DNA of 64,000 nt from Ecdyonurus torrentis (Eukaryota > Arthropoda > Insecta > Ephemeroptera > Heptageniidae). Positions 1 to 64,000 of this stretch are shown here, one piece after another. Each line of letters opens with the position of its first letter. Position 1 is the stretch's first letter. Made by a program: the position numbers and the translations under genes. The DNA is taken from NCBI GenBank assembly GCA_949318235.1, contig OX439128.1, positions 44,093,262 through 44,157,261 on the forward strand, read 5' to 3'. The notes below the pieces were generated by a model, which saw nothing but the letters and a program-made list of their open reading frames with translations, had not been told where the DNA came from and ran no database searches.

Positions 1-180
1 GTATAAATGGTATATTTTTTTTAATACGAAGATAACAATAAAAGTTATTTTAATTCTAATGACATTTCATGTAACTGCATTCAAATTTACTTCATTCATA
101 GAAACTACAATAAAAAAAATGCAAAGTTTTTCTCGCAAGTTGGCTTAAGTAGTGATTGAGGTGACCGAAAGGTGATATAT

Positions 181-420
181 GCGAGTAAGAGTGGCCCGCC
201 AAGCTAAGGGTGCGCCCCCATGACGTCACGGACTTGCGCCTCACACAATCTCTTGGCTCCACTCTGGTAGCTGGTAGCTTTGTTCTGTGTTCAGTGGTCG
301 CGCGCGCCTCGTTCTCACCGCACGCGACATCCGCCGCCGCCGCCGCGTGCGTGTTTCATCTCTCACGTAACACCAGTGTGTCATCTCATCTCAAAGTGAC
401 AAATTTGGTTTAGTGCAAAC
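181..420 (+). promoter_or_regulatory. Candidate promoter / CpG-rich start region of the Beat-like gene
   Basis: This is the only strongly GC- and CpG-rich patch in the first 11 kb, with several CGC/GCG runs between 296 and 350. It holds a perfect CRE octamer TGACGTCA at 221-228 and an arthropod-type initiator-like TTCAGT with A at 293. No TATA box is seen at the right distance. The first coding exon at 11125 starts with an acceptor, so an upstream 5'UTR exon must exist, and this patch is the best candidate for it. A 67-codon ORF at 210-413 looks like a by-product of the GC-rich stretch. No transcript evidence is available from sequence alone. Confidence 0.45.
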
Positions 421-505
421 AATAATGAGGAGTGCTCGTCAAAACACCTCCTGAATTTTTAAAATTTATTAACCAAGACGTTAATTTTTTTTATATATAA
501 AAAAA
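293..505 (+). other. Candidate non-coding 5'UTR exon 1
   Basis: The proposed exon runs from an initiator-like TTCAGT to a consensus donor gtaagt at 506-511. This would pair with the acceptor at 11124 to give an intron of about 10.6 kb. The donor follows an A-rich stretch, and the last 70 bases of the proposed exon are AT-rich, so the real exon may end earlier or use another donor. Confidence 0.35.
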
Positions 506-3271
506 GTAAGTAATTAAATTAATTTTTTACTTTAGAGTTAATTAATAACAAAAAAAGGATTATATTTGCATTTTTTATAAAATTTTCTTATGAATAATGT
601 TGTTTTAATGAATTGTTTTAAGTTATAATTTAATTTAAGGTTTGTAATTTATTTTAAAAAATTTCATTTAAAAATTTTTAAAAGCATTTTAAGTATTTAG
701 TAAAATTTAAAAAAATAAATTACATGTGTAAATATTTCAGACAAAATTTATGTAATTTTATATTTAAAATGTACGAAAGTGAATTATTAAAAATAAACAT
801 TAAAATCTTTACGTGAAATGTATGTCTATGGTATTTAAGCTTTTTATATAGTTTAATAAAATGAACTACAACTACTTTATCATATTTTTTTCATTACATA
901 AAAAATTATACTATTTATATGAAAAAAACAAAACAGATTCCTTATTATATAAATTTCAGTATCTCATATGCTTGCAACGGTAAAAGAAAAAAATAGCACA
1001 AGAAACATGTGTACATTTAATCATATATGAACGTTATTTAACTCAAAGTATCGTATGTGTGTGTTTTTCTCTCTTTTTAAATGTTTTTATTTCTCCAAAA
1101 ATAAACCATTTTTACACAAGAAACCTCATACGCACTACTTGAAATTGTATTATTCAAATTTAATTATTAATTTAAATGAAAGAAAAAGTTTTTTTTTTTT
1201 TTTTTTTTTTTTTGCCTTCATGTAAATTAAAAGACTAAAAAGAAAATCCGTAAGATGGAGTGACATGTTGACGCTAAGACTGCTATTTCCTCCTTCCCTG
1301 ATATGCAACCCGCAGTGCCTACTCATTTTAGTTATACGTAAAACCAAATTTCGTTAATTCTTTAATCCTTTTTATTTATATTCTATTATAATATATTTTC
1401 ATTTAAGTAAAATTTTGAAAGAGGAAAAAAAAAAGAAGTTTAATCCTTTAGTTTAATTGGGTGCTCACAAATTTAGAGATTTATCTTATAAAGTGCACAA
1501 ATTAAGTCTAATTTTATTAATTAAAGTAATTGATGTGAAACTTAGGTTGACTTAAGCTCATATTTTACATAAAGACTAAAATAAAAAAAATATTTTTTTA
1601 ATTTTTTATAATCTTGAAAAAAGTAACGGAGAGAAAAAGTCTTATACTATAAGAGAACAAATTTAGTTTACTTAAAGAGTTAACTACTTTTCTCTTTCTT
1701 TTTCAAACGTGAATCAGATTTTTATACGTAGATATTCAATTTGCATTTTAAGAATACTAATCTACAAGTTTTTTATTACTTTGGCATACAAGTAAGCAAC
1801 AATGTGTGTGTTTTTATTTCATTGAAATATTTTTACATACTATTTATAATGGTTTATTTACATCATATTAATTTACTTTTTTTTTTTTTTTTTACATTTT
1901 GATTTGTTTTATTATGGATATTTAACTAAGAAATAAAATAAACAAAAAACTTTAATTTTTGGCGTAAAAATGATTTCAATATTTTTACCATACAATTTTT
2001 TTTTATTTACTTATCAGCGTTGTGTTTTTGTAATAAGATTTTTATATTTTAATTCAAATCTAAAATAATTCAATTAAAAAAGTAACATTAAAATTAATTA
2101 AATAATAACAAACTGTATATTTTTAAACATTTTTTTTTCTAAAACTTTTGAACTTTTAACCTTTTGTTAAAATGAATTTTAGGTTTGAGCAAAACTGAAA
2201 GCAAAGTAACAAATTTTAATGTTATTCGATTTACTTACTTCCTCTTCTCTCTCTTTCTCTCTCTCTCTCTCTACTCTTTATGTATCAAATAAATAAAACA
2301 ATATACAAAGTAAAAAAAAAACGAGATAAATTGACATTAAATATAAAATAAATTTCAATGAATAAAAGATAGGATAAGGTTGTCAATAGATCCAAGCAGG
2401 GGTTAAAAAAAAGAAAGAATGTAGTAAATTATTTTTGCATTAGATAATAATGTGCCCAGAACAAGGTGGATTAGGACTTTATATTTAGCATTATGAATAT
2501 TAATGTGGCAGCTGTGTTAGTTGGCTTTCTCTCTCTCTCTCTCTCTCGCACCTGGCCGCGTGATATTTTCCTCTCACTCTCATACATTTTGGCTCTGGAG
2601 TCACTTTTGTATTTATGATAATGTAACTTGACGCTAGATGACATTATTTTGCTTGCATCAGCTTTTATCAAAACAATATTACGTATACACACCTCCTCTT
2701 GTTTTTGCCCAGACTATTTTTGTCCTCTAAATTAAATTTTCACACCTGTACTAAATTTTTGATACAAAACACTACTATATATTATACGTATACTATATAT
2801 ATGTATATATGAGTTTTGTTTTGCTGTTACGTATAGAATTATGATTATAATTAATGTTTTGTTGGAGTTCTGTTTTAAATAAACTATATACGTAAAATTA
2901 TTATTACTATTTTCCATTTTCACACTAAAATATATTATTATATATATTTGAAAATTTATCCTTTTTTTTATATTATCTTAACAATGAACAAAATCTAATA
3001 TACGTTAATGCTCAAAGATTTTTTTTTTAACTGTAGGTTGTTATTATTATTAACCTGGCGTTGATTCTATAACATTTTAAGAATGCCTTTAACAAAAATA
3101 AATCTTGTGAGAAAAACAAAAACAAAATGAAACCCTTTGAATGTAAATCTCATAATAATTCTTTCTTCACATTATTTCACGTTTTTTTTTTTTTTAATTT
3201 TATTTGTTATATAAACTTATTTTACTGCTTACTTACTTTGTGCTAACTTATTTTCAGTTAGTTCTATTAAC

Positions 3272-3292
3272 TTCTCTCTCTCTCTCTCTCTT

Positions 3293-3378
<86 letters not shown>
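3272..3378. repeat. (CT)n microsatellite, about 107 bp
   Basis: Mostly perfect CT repeat with one TTT and one CGC interruption near its left end. Confidence 0.95.
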
Positions 3379-3381
<3 letters not shown>

Positions 3382-4719
3382 CTCCGCCTATGAGATGTTA
3401 ACTTTCTATTATTATTTTGTTATACTTCGAAAGCGATACACATATACACACACACATTTATACACACGTTCATTTTAGTTGAAAGCAGATCCATATCCTC
3501 GCGGGCGTTTAGTTTTACTGAGTGAGTGAGGCACGGGTAATTCTGAATGTTGCGTATAGAAATAAGATTCTCAGTTGGCACAATGTCACATCAAGCTAAT
3601 CAATTAACAAAAGAGTATTTTCTTTCTTTTCTCTTTCCTTGCTTTCAAGTATATTTAGCACAAGCTCGACTCTACTTCATTCATTGCATTCTAAAGTTAG
3701 AGAATTGTGGCGCTCAAACTCATCGTATATATATAATGTATGTATATATTTATATATATATATATACATATAATTAACGCTTTGTGGCGCCTCTTTTTTC
3801 AATGAGAATTTGAGTCATTCACAAAAGCTTATACGCACTCTTCAAATACATTACTGTATATGAAATTTGAGTGTTATAGCACAAAGGAATAATGTTTGTA
3901 ATTCAATTTGTTATGTTTGTCATAATATCTGATATAACTTATACAATATATATATATATATATATATTATACTGTATAATATATAAAGAAGGGTTGACAT
4001 ATTTGAAGGACAAACACCACTTGTGTGTTGTATTATATTTTAAATACACAATGAAGCCTTAAAATTAGAATAGGGAATTTATTTTATACTTTGTTGGCAC
4101 TTTATGTTATATAGCTATATTTATATACTCTGTAGACTTAAATTTTAGTTTAGTGTTTAAGATGATTAAAATATTAACATAGTTGAAATGTTGCCTACAG
4201 TGTTTTTCCCGAATATAAAAATAAATTAAGAAAATAATAAATAAAATAATAAAATAACTTCTATAAGGTTAATATTATTTTTTTTTCAATATGAGTTGTA
4301 TATTTAATCATTTATTATTTTAAATGAAACAAATAAATTAATAAAATACTGTACAGGAGAAATTTGGAAATGCCTTAACATTTGCCTCTTTTTTTTTTTT
4401 TTTTTTTTTTTTTCTCTCTCTCTCTCTTTTTTCTTTTTTTCATTTTGTTACTATTTCATTACACGGATAAATATAGATAAGCTTGATAAAATAAAAATAT
4501 AATAAAAATTATAAAATATGATACCCGAGTATAAATAACTGAAGTGTGAACCAATTCAAGCTTTTGCATTATCATAACTGAAAGTTGAGTTGGTTTCACT
4601 CAACTTTCTATTATGACCATTAAAAAACTTGAGTTTGTGCGTACTTGAGTTATTTCAAATCGGGTAATTCTCTCCGTGTACCAATATATATCATGCTTGA
4701 TCATTTTCATCACAATTTG

Positions 4720-4870
4720 CTTAATGCAGCATAATGTATGCTTTACTGCATAATAACTATGTTTAGTAGCATAAAAATTAAGTTTTCCAGAATAATTATG
4801 TTGTTCTAATTTAGCAACATTTTTAACATTTATGCTATTTTGACATAAATGTAGCATAAATTACGTAATT
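4720..4870 (+). repeat. Dispersed AT-rich repeat C, copy 1
   Basis: Begins ATGCAGCATAATGTATGC, then ACTGCATAATAACTATG, and ends ATTTTGACATAAATGTAGC. It is collinear with the copy at 37680 and has internal inverted GCAT/ATGC motifs. Probably a MITE-like repeat; the family is unknown. Confidence 0.5.
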
Positions 4871-4944
4871 TATTATTTCCGCATACATTAAAGAAATAAT
4901 CTAAAAATGTATTCAATAATACACATTTTTTCTTCTAAAACTTG

Positions 4945-5096
4945 GATTATAATTAACTCATTTATTAACTAACTAATTAACTAATTAATTATAATTACAC
5001 TCTGTATGACAAGAGGACCATGTAAGTGGGTATGTACCTTTTTTGGCCTCTTAATAAAAATCAATTATTATTATATATTATTATTATTATTATTTT
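4945..5096 (+). repeat. Probable 3' tail of a non-LTR retrotransposon
   Basis: A unique stretch (GACAAGAGGACCATG, TGGCCTCTTAATAAAAATC) ends in a degenerate (ATT)n run at about 5063-5096. A body with an AATAAA-like end followed by a simple-repeat tail is the usual form of 5'-truncated LINE insertions. No reverse transcriptase is present. Confidence 0.4.
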
Positions 5097-5684
5097 ATGA
5101 CAATAAATTATATTATATAACGAGTTTTTTATTATGAGGTGTTTACGTCAATATTTTTTTGTGAAGCCATGAAACTTCAATTCTCTCTGTGATATCTATA
5201 ACGTCAATGTCTATTTGTTCACTATATTAAATTAACTTGCTAAACACCCACATAAAAAGTTAGTACAAACACGCAATTACAAGACTGCACCATTTCATAA
5301 CCACATACTTTTTTTTTTAACATTATAAATGTTTACATTCAATTAAATTTGTTCGTTTTTTTTATACGCACATGTATAGATAATGATTATGTTTGTCTGG
5401 TATATTCTGGTAAATAATATTAATACTTTGTTATTGAAACTTATAAAAGAAAAAGGCAGATATAATAATCCATAATACATTTTTTTGTGAAGCTATATAA
5501 AGCTTGTATTCTCAAAAGAATTTGCAGATTCTATATACTTATTTGTTCATATCAGCTCTCTATTTACATTTTAAACATATTCACTTAAATCTCAATCAAC
5601 AGCAACCTACTTACAATGAGCACTGAAATTATTTTATACAACTATAATTCTTTGGATCTATACAACACTGGAAATTATTTACAA

Positions 5685-5685
<1 letters not shown>

Positions 5686-5773
<88 letters not shown>
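5686..5773. repeat. (AT)n microsatellite, 88 bp
   Basis: Perfect AT dinucleotide tract; ORFs across it on both strands are artefacts. Confidence 0.97.
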
Positions 5774-5774
<1 letters not shown>

Positions 5775-6094
5775 TCTGAATATATACGTTTTATATAAAA
5801 AAATAATTTTTGGTAAACTGTTTGTACGAAAAAAAAATATATATACAACACACTGTATAGATGTAGAAGTTTTAAATATATTGCCATGAAGTGTAAATGG
5901 TACTATTCGTTTTGAGGTATATAAAAAAGTAAATCGCTGTATAAAAAAAAAAGAAGAAAAAAAAAATGATGTCTAGTTCACAAATTCTTTACACTATTAA
6001 ACACAATCTATAATGTTTGACCACAATTTAATTATCTATATATAAATTTAATTTAATGCTCTAATAGTCACGACAATGAAATAATGTATGAACG

Positions 6095-6242
<148 letters not shown>

Positions 6243-6641
6243 ACAAATTTCAATATGTCGATAACACTATAATTTTAATTTAAAAAAACATTTTTCTTTC
6301 TATTAATTTATCGTTTTATATAATTCAATTATTCAAAAAAAATTCAAAACTATAATTTATACTAGAATTGTGAACAATATCAATAATCAAAACCTGATAA
6401 TAAATAATAATATTAATAATAAAACCAATAATATTATTTAATAAATCATTATGTGTATAACGTCAACATGAAAATTATACAAAACATGAACGTCAACATT
6501 GATGAAATAAAAACAGAACAGCTATAGCAAATTGTTTTTGTTTGTTAAATTATTGTTTATTTTCAGACTCGTGTATAGATTGAGAATTGTGTTGTTTTAT
6601 ATATATATATGTGTTAATAACACATATATGTAACACAGTGT

Positions 6642-6753
<112 letters not shown>

Positions 6754-8649
6754 TGTGACAGAAATTTGGATGAGTTTGAATATTTAGAAAATTAGCGTAT
6801 ACACAACTTGATAATGCCCATTTATCGTTTATAAAACAAATTTCAATAAGTGACGTTTGACAATAAAAAGATTCTAGTGTCTGTTCGTGTCAACACAGAA
6901 TGAAGAGCACAATGAGATTTTTCTTTTTTTTTTTTTTTTTTTTGCAGGTATGATTCTGATAACATATTGATAATTGGTGTAAATATTTGGTTAGAACAAT
7001 TTTTTTTTTTGCTTTAGTATTACTTTTATGTAATTAAAAAAATAGTTTAATTTAAAATTTGTTAATTTTTGCTGTTGCACTGTATTTTGTTTACATAGAA
7101 ATCATACGATATAGCCATGTAAATATATATTTTTTTCTTTTAGCTACCTTTTTTGTGGCAATTTTTAAAAAAATATTTAAAAAATTCTTCCAATAGAAAA
7201 TTCTAACAAAATTCTATATAGGCTCAAAATGTTAATATATTTTGATACATTTCTTTAATATTACCGACCTATTACTTTTTCTTTTTGCATAACATCCTTC
7301 CTCATTACTCAGACAACTAAGAAACACGTACAAAAAATATCATCGTATTTTTAAGACATATCAGACATGAGATGTGTTTGTAAAAATATATTTTAGTACT
7401 AAATTTGGAGTTTTTTTCCCTTTTTTTAAAATTGAAAATCAAAACGTTATAAATTTACATTTTAGCAGAATAACTGGTTTAGATAAGCTCGTAAATTCTG
7501 AACTTTTATTTACACAGAAAATTATAAAATGAAGTTATTTTTTTTTATATTGCAATAAGTCATTCATTTTTTTTTTTTTGAAAAAAATTGCGAGTTCAAT
7601 GACTATAAAATGTAACTGAAACTGTAAATTCATAGTTCAATAAAATTGTCAAGCTATTATAAAAAAAAACTATGGCAAAAATAAAAATTTAAAATTATAG
7701 GTACGATAAATTTTACATTTAAATTATTTGAAGCTTTATTTTCACATTGAATAGGCTTGCGGTTGCTATCATGATTGCTATAGCCTGCGGTGCCACTTGC
7801 ATTTTTTATGTCAGACCTGATCATGATACCGGAGTCAATGATTGTTTCCGCGGTCAAAATCGAAAATCAATATCATATACTTTAAAAAAAAAAAAAAAAA
7901 ATTGGTTTGAACTGTCTGAAAATGTTTTTGAATAGCCATACAATTTAATAATAGAACTGTTTTTCTTTTTTCAATTGCCATTTTAACAAATGATTTTTAA
8001 TTAAAAAAAAAAAAAAAAAAAAAGAAGGTAATAAATATTTGCACAAAATATGTATCTAAAATTATGAGTCAAATATTTTTTGTTCAAGCAGTTTTTTCTG
8101 ATTTTGGTTGGATGTAACTTGTGTATACGTAGGCAACTTGCCTTTTTTCCCTACCTTTTTAGTACAGTTTTATTTTCATTTATTCAATATAATATAATTT
8201 TATTAATTTGTTATGTTATATTGCAAAAAAAGTATTATTTAATTAATTTAATTTTTACTCACCAACAAGTGCAAAAGTAATTAAAATTGTAAGCCATGTT
8301 GTTGATTCACACAGTTTTTATTGCTTTTTCAATTGAGAGTGTTCTATAATGTTTTACTCACAATACGCACTCTTTGAGAATATATTACAATTTCTTAAAA
8401 TTTTAATTTTTTTGTTCAAAGTTAAACTTTATATGAAAAACAGCTGAAACTCTAAATATTTGACTGTAATAATACATTCAACCTTTTTCTTTGTAACAAA
8501 TAAAGATTGGCTTATAAAAAAAGTTTCTCTGTATTATTTTTTTAAGCCGAGTGATCAGTTTTATTATTGCTATATTTTGATTCTTTCTTCTTTTTTTAGT
8601 TTTTAAAGTAAAATATAGATGAATATAGACGAATAAACAATAAAAATTT

Positions 8650-8684
<35 letters not shown>

Positions 8685-9075
8685 AACAAAACATACATAG
8701 AGAACAAAGTTTATTGCTAAAATGAAAAAAAAAAAAAAAAAAATGAAAAAACTTTTAGGTCATATGGAAACTGTTATTGTTTTAGTAATAACATTTATAT
8801 TTTACGATGAAAATGTTATTAAGGCTTAAACTAAAGTTAACTCATTTAATTATAGATTAGAAATTATAGACCATATGTTTTTATGTGTTAAAATAACGCT
8901 AATTAATTTAATAGTGTGGATAATTTGAAACTTTAGTATAAATAATAATTAACTATAATATATAGACTATGAGTTTTAATTGTATATAAATAATATAAAA
9001 TTTCTTATTGAAGTTGTAAAAATGCAGTTTATCGATTGAATTAATAATAATCATTGATTTAATGATTCATATATG

Positions 9076-9124
9076 ATGATAATAACTTTATTAAGGTATT
9101 GTGAGCGATGCCAGCCCTATTCCG
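9076..9124 (-). repeat. Retrotransposon-tail fragment, copy 1 (reverse)
   Basis: AATAACTTTATTAAGGTATT then GTGAGCGATGCCAGCCCTAT. It is about 80% alike, by eye, to 57211-57260. In reverse complement it reads as a body ending CCTTAATAAAGTTATTAT. It stops shortly before the TTAA of the foldback element at 9143. Confidence 0.5.
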
Positions 9125-9142
9125 ATATAATAATAAAAGTTA

Positions 9143-9552
9143 TTAAAGCCCTTATACACTTTTTTTTATCATTTAGAATACTAGATTGATAATTACCATA
9201 CCTAATTATCCATTAATTAGAAACCAACATGTTGATTTTGTATTTATTTTTATTTATTTTCATTTTGACTGTTGAAATAAAACTTATCTGACGTCACAAT
9301 GTACCGGTGACTGTGATTGGCTGACTCATCAGCGAATCACAGCCACTGGGTCTGGTCACGTGATAAGTCAGCCAATCACAGTCACTGGTACATTTTGACG
9401 TCAGATAAGTTTTATTTCAACAGTCAAAATGAAAATAAATAAAAATAAATACAAAATCAACATGTTGGTGTCTAATTCATGGATAATTAGGTATGGTAAT
9501 TATCAATCTAGTATTCTAAATGATAAAAAAAATAAGTGCATAAGGGCTTTAA
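9143..9552. mobile_element. Long foldback MITE with paired CRE motifs (410 bp)
   Basis: TTAA borders at 9143-9146 and 9549-9552. The two arms (about 9143-9326 and 9366-9552) are nearly perfect reverse complements over roughly 180 bases, starting AGCCCTTATRCAC. The arms carry perfect TGACGTCA at 9289-9296 and 9396-9403 and ATTGG/CCAAT boxes. The left arm tip and loop hold an AP-1-like TGACTCA at 9322-9328, and the loop a CACGTG at 9357-9362. The loop includes a degenerate direct copy of the arm tip (GAATCACAGCCACTGG against CAATCACAGTCACTGG). There is no coding capacity. The near identity of the arms suggests recent insertion or arm homogenisation. Confidence 0.85.
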
Positions 9553-9951
9553 TATTGTTTGATTTATTCTTGTGTTTATTAAACAGTGTAGTACAAAATA
9601 ATTAAATATTTAATAAGTTAAGTGCGTCAAACAGAAAAACAAATAATAATAATAATAAAAAAAGTTAAAAACTTTTGATAGCCAAAATTTCCAGACACCT
9701 TTTTAAATGTTTAAAGAGACCAAAAAAATACAACTGTCTGGAAAGTTTGTAAAACAAAGTAATTTTTGAGTATATGACAAAAATAAATTGGTTCGTCATT
9801 TAAATCAAAATTGTCTGCTATACACGTTATACTTTGAACATGAATTTACGCTTTGTTACATGAGTTGAAAAGCTTCATTAAACCGCCAATTTAACTGTTA
9901 TTAACTTTTGTGATGCTTGATATATATTTAACTTTCATTAGATTGATTATA

Positions 9952-10417
9952 TTAAAGGGATAGTCAACAATGACTTTTTTAATAGTGATCAGCATGTTAT
10001 TAAATCTCCCTAAATTGCAATCTTAAAATTTTAATTATTAACTCGCTGAGAGTAACCTCCGTTTAGCGACTTAGAACCTACGTCACAGCTACAACTTGCT
10101 CTCACACTAGCTTGGCGCGAGCAGAAGTTACCCTTATTTTTGCTCTCACAACTTGACATCATATTTTACGTATATAAAATGTTTTTACGGCTTTAGATAT
10201 GTTGTTAAATAGTTTATGCACATATAAGAGATAAGAGTAACTCCAGGTCGCGACAAGCTAGCATTATAGCAAGTTGTAGCTGTGACGTAGGTTCTAAGTC
10301 GCTAAACGGCGGTTGCTCTCAGCGCGTTAATAATTAAAATTTTGAGATCGCGATTTAGGGAGGTTTAATAACACGATGATCACTATTAAAAAATATATTG
10401 TTGACTACCCCTTTCAA
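9952..10417. mobile_element. Long foldback MITE (about 466 bp), arms diverged
   Basis: The left border is TTAA at 9952-9955; the right border reads TCAA at 10414-10417, a likely decayed TTAA. Arms start GGGATAGTCAACAATG on the left and GGGGTAGTCAACAATA on the right (reverse complement). They continue through TAATAGTGATCA, TTTAATTATTAA and CCTACGTCACAGCTACAACT for about 180 bases each, around a loop at about 10143-10230. The CRE-like position reads TGACGTAG in both arms. Confidence 0.78.
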
Positions 10418-10707
10418 TATAGTTTTGTAATACTCTTGTTAAAAATATTTGAACATGGCAGTTAAAGATCTGATTTCATTAAGACTTTCAAGCTACTATC
10501 AAACTAACATCTCGCACTCCCACTGAAAACATTTCTTGTAATATGAAGCAGCCACTTATCTAATGCTTTACGTATTTAGTTTCAAAGTATTGTGGTTATG
10601 TTTGAAAACACTGAAATTATGTAAATAATGATGAAATTTTATCTTATACTACCGTTCCGGTACAAGAATGATGCCTGCCATTACCTGAATATGGAAAGAA
10701 AAAAGTA

Positions 10708-10895
10708 CGCCATTTATGCTATCTTTTTTGTCAATATAGCATAAATGGTACTAAATAAGAACAAAAACACAAATATAATTATGCTGTACAACATATAATA
10801 GTTATTTATGCTATTAATACATAGTAATTGTAAAGTATTGTTAAGATTATGCTGTAGTGAACAAACTGTGCAATGGGCTAGATTATTTATTACGC
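10708..10895 (-). repeat. Dispersed AT-rich repeat C, possible reversed copy
   Basis: CATTTATGCTATCTTTTTTG and GTCAATATAGCATAAATGG, later ATTATGCTGTA, resemble the GACATAAATGTAGCATAA part of copy 1. The match is weaker than between copies 1 and 3. Confidence 0.4.
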
Positions 10896-11196
10896 ATTTA
10901 TTTTTTTCTGTGTACATATTAGTAAATATAATAATATATAATATAATAATAATAGGTAAAGGATCGATTTCTATTGCTTAATTATAAACGAGGTTTTGGT
11001 CTCATTCTTTTAGAGGCACGTGAGTAGGCTACATTTATCAAATTTTTAAAATCCATATGTCTAAAGTGTAATGGAACAAATGTGTTGAAATTGTTTTAGT
11101 AAGAGACTTTGTTGTGTATTTCAGCACTCGCCCCGAAGCCTCGTGTGTCCGAGGATCTTAACAAAACAACCGTGTTTAGATTGAGCAGCCGCCGGC

Positions 11197-63939
<52,743 letters not shown>

Positions 63940-64000
63940 GTCAGTCTCTACACATTTTTTTAATGCCGTCATCGGCAATATTGAGTATATCCAAACGGCT
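63940..64000 (+). other. Start of intron 6, cut by the window edge
   Basis: The consensus donor gtcagt begins at 63940. The next exon should supply the C-terminal tail of the Beat-like protein and complete the phase-1 codon. Confidence 0.7.

Noticed and set aside
210..413. 67-codon ORF in the GC-rich upstream patch
   Set aside because: Composition is alanine/serine/arginine-rich as expected from CpG-rich DNA; no start context or family recognised. More likely promoter and 5'UTR.

Overview
This window looks like a piece of an arthropod nuclear genome, most likely a decapod crustacean of the penaeid-shrimp type. That is an inference from three things: extreme A+T richness, an exceptional density of long perfect dinucleotide microsatellites ((AT)n, (AG/CT)n, (AC/GT)n, many over 80 bp), and one intron-rich gene whose protein reads as a member of the arthropod Beat (beaten path) immunoglobulin family. 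No bacterial, phage, plasmid or CRISPR features are present.

One protein-coding gene can be supported, on the + strand and running out of the right edge. A candidate promoter and 5'UTR exon lies at about 190-505. The first coding exon (ATG 11197, signal peptide) ends at 11245. A 45.7 kb intron follows, then coding exons at 56928-57133, 61775-61910, 62653-62786 and 63726-63939. All junctions have GT/AG borders and the frame stays open across them (246 complete codons plus one base). The predicted product is a secreted or surface protein with two Ig-like domains. Its first domain has the Beat-like stretch around YSVKWYRGQREFYRY and VFPFPGIEV. The 3' exon or exons lie beyond the window.

The rest is intronic or upstream sequence made of microsatellites, homopolymer tracts and small non-autonomous transposons. 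The most interesting pattern is a set of TTAA-bounded inverted-repeat elements: one family with six copies, plus three long foldback elements at 9143-9552, 9952-10417 and 17375-17713. Their termini follow roughly the same pattern (TTAA then AGNSNTAGANCA). Most carry one or two perfect CRE octamers (TGACGTCA) at or near their centres of symmetry. Another perfect CRE lies in the putative promoter. A fifth TTAA element (59977-60643) has unrelated 18-bp perfect inverted ends. There are also a small Tc1/mariner-like element with a GC-rich core (about 52509-52634), other inverted repeats, and probable 3' tails of non-LTR retrotransposons.

All reading was by eye. Exon borders and repeat coordinates were counted from the numbered lines; superfamily assignments and the organism are inferences.
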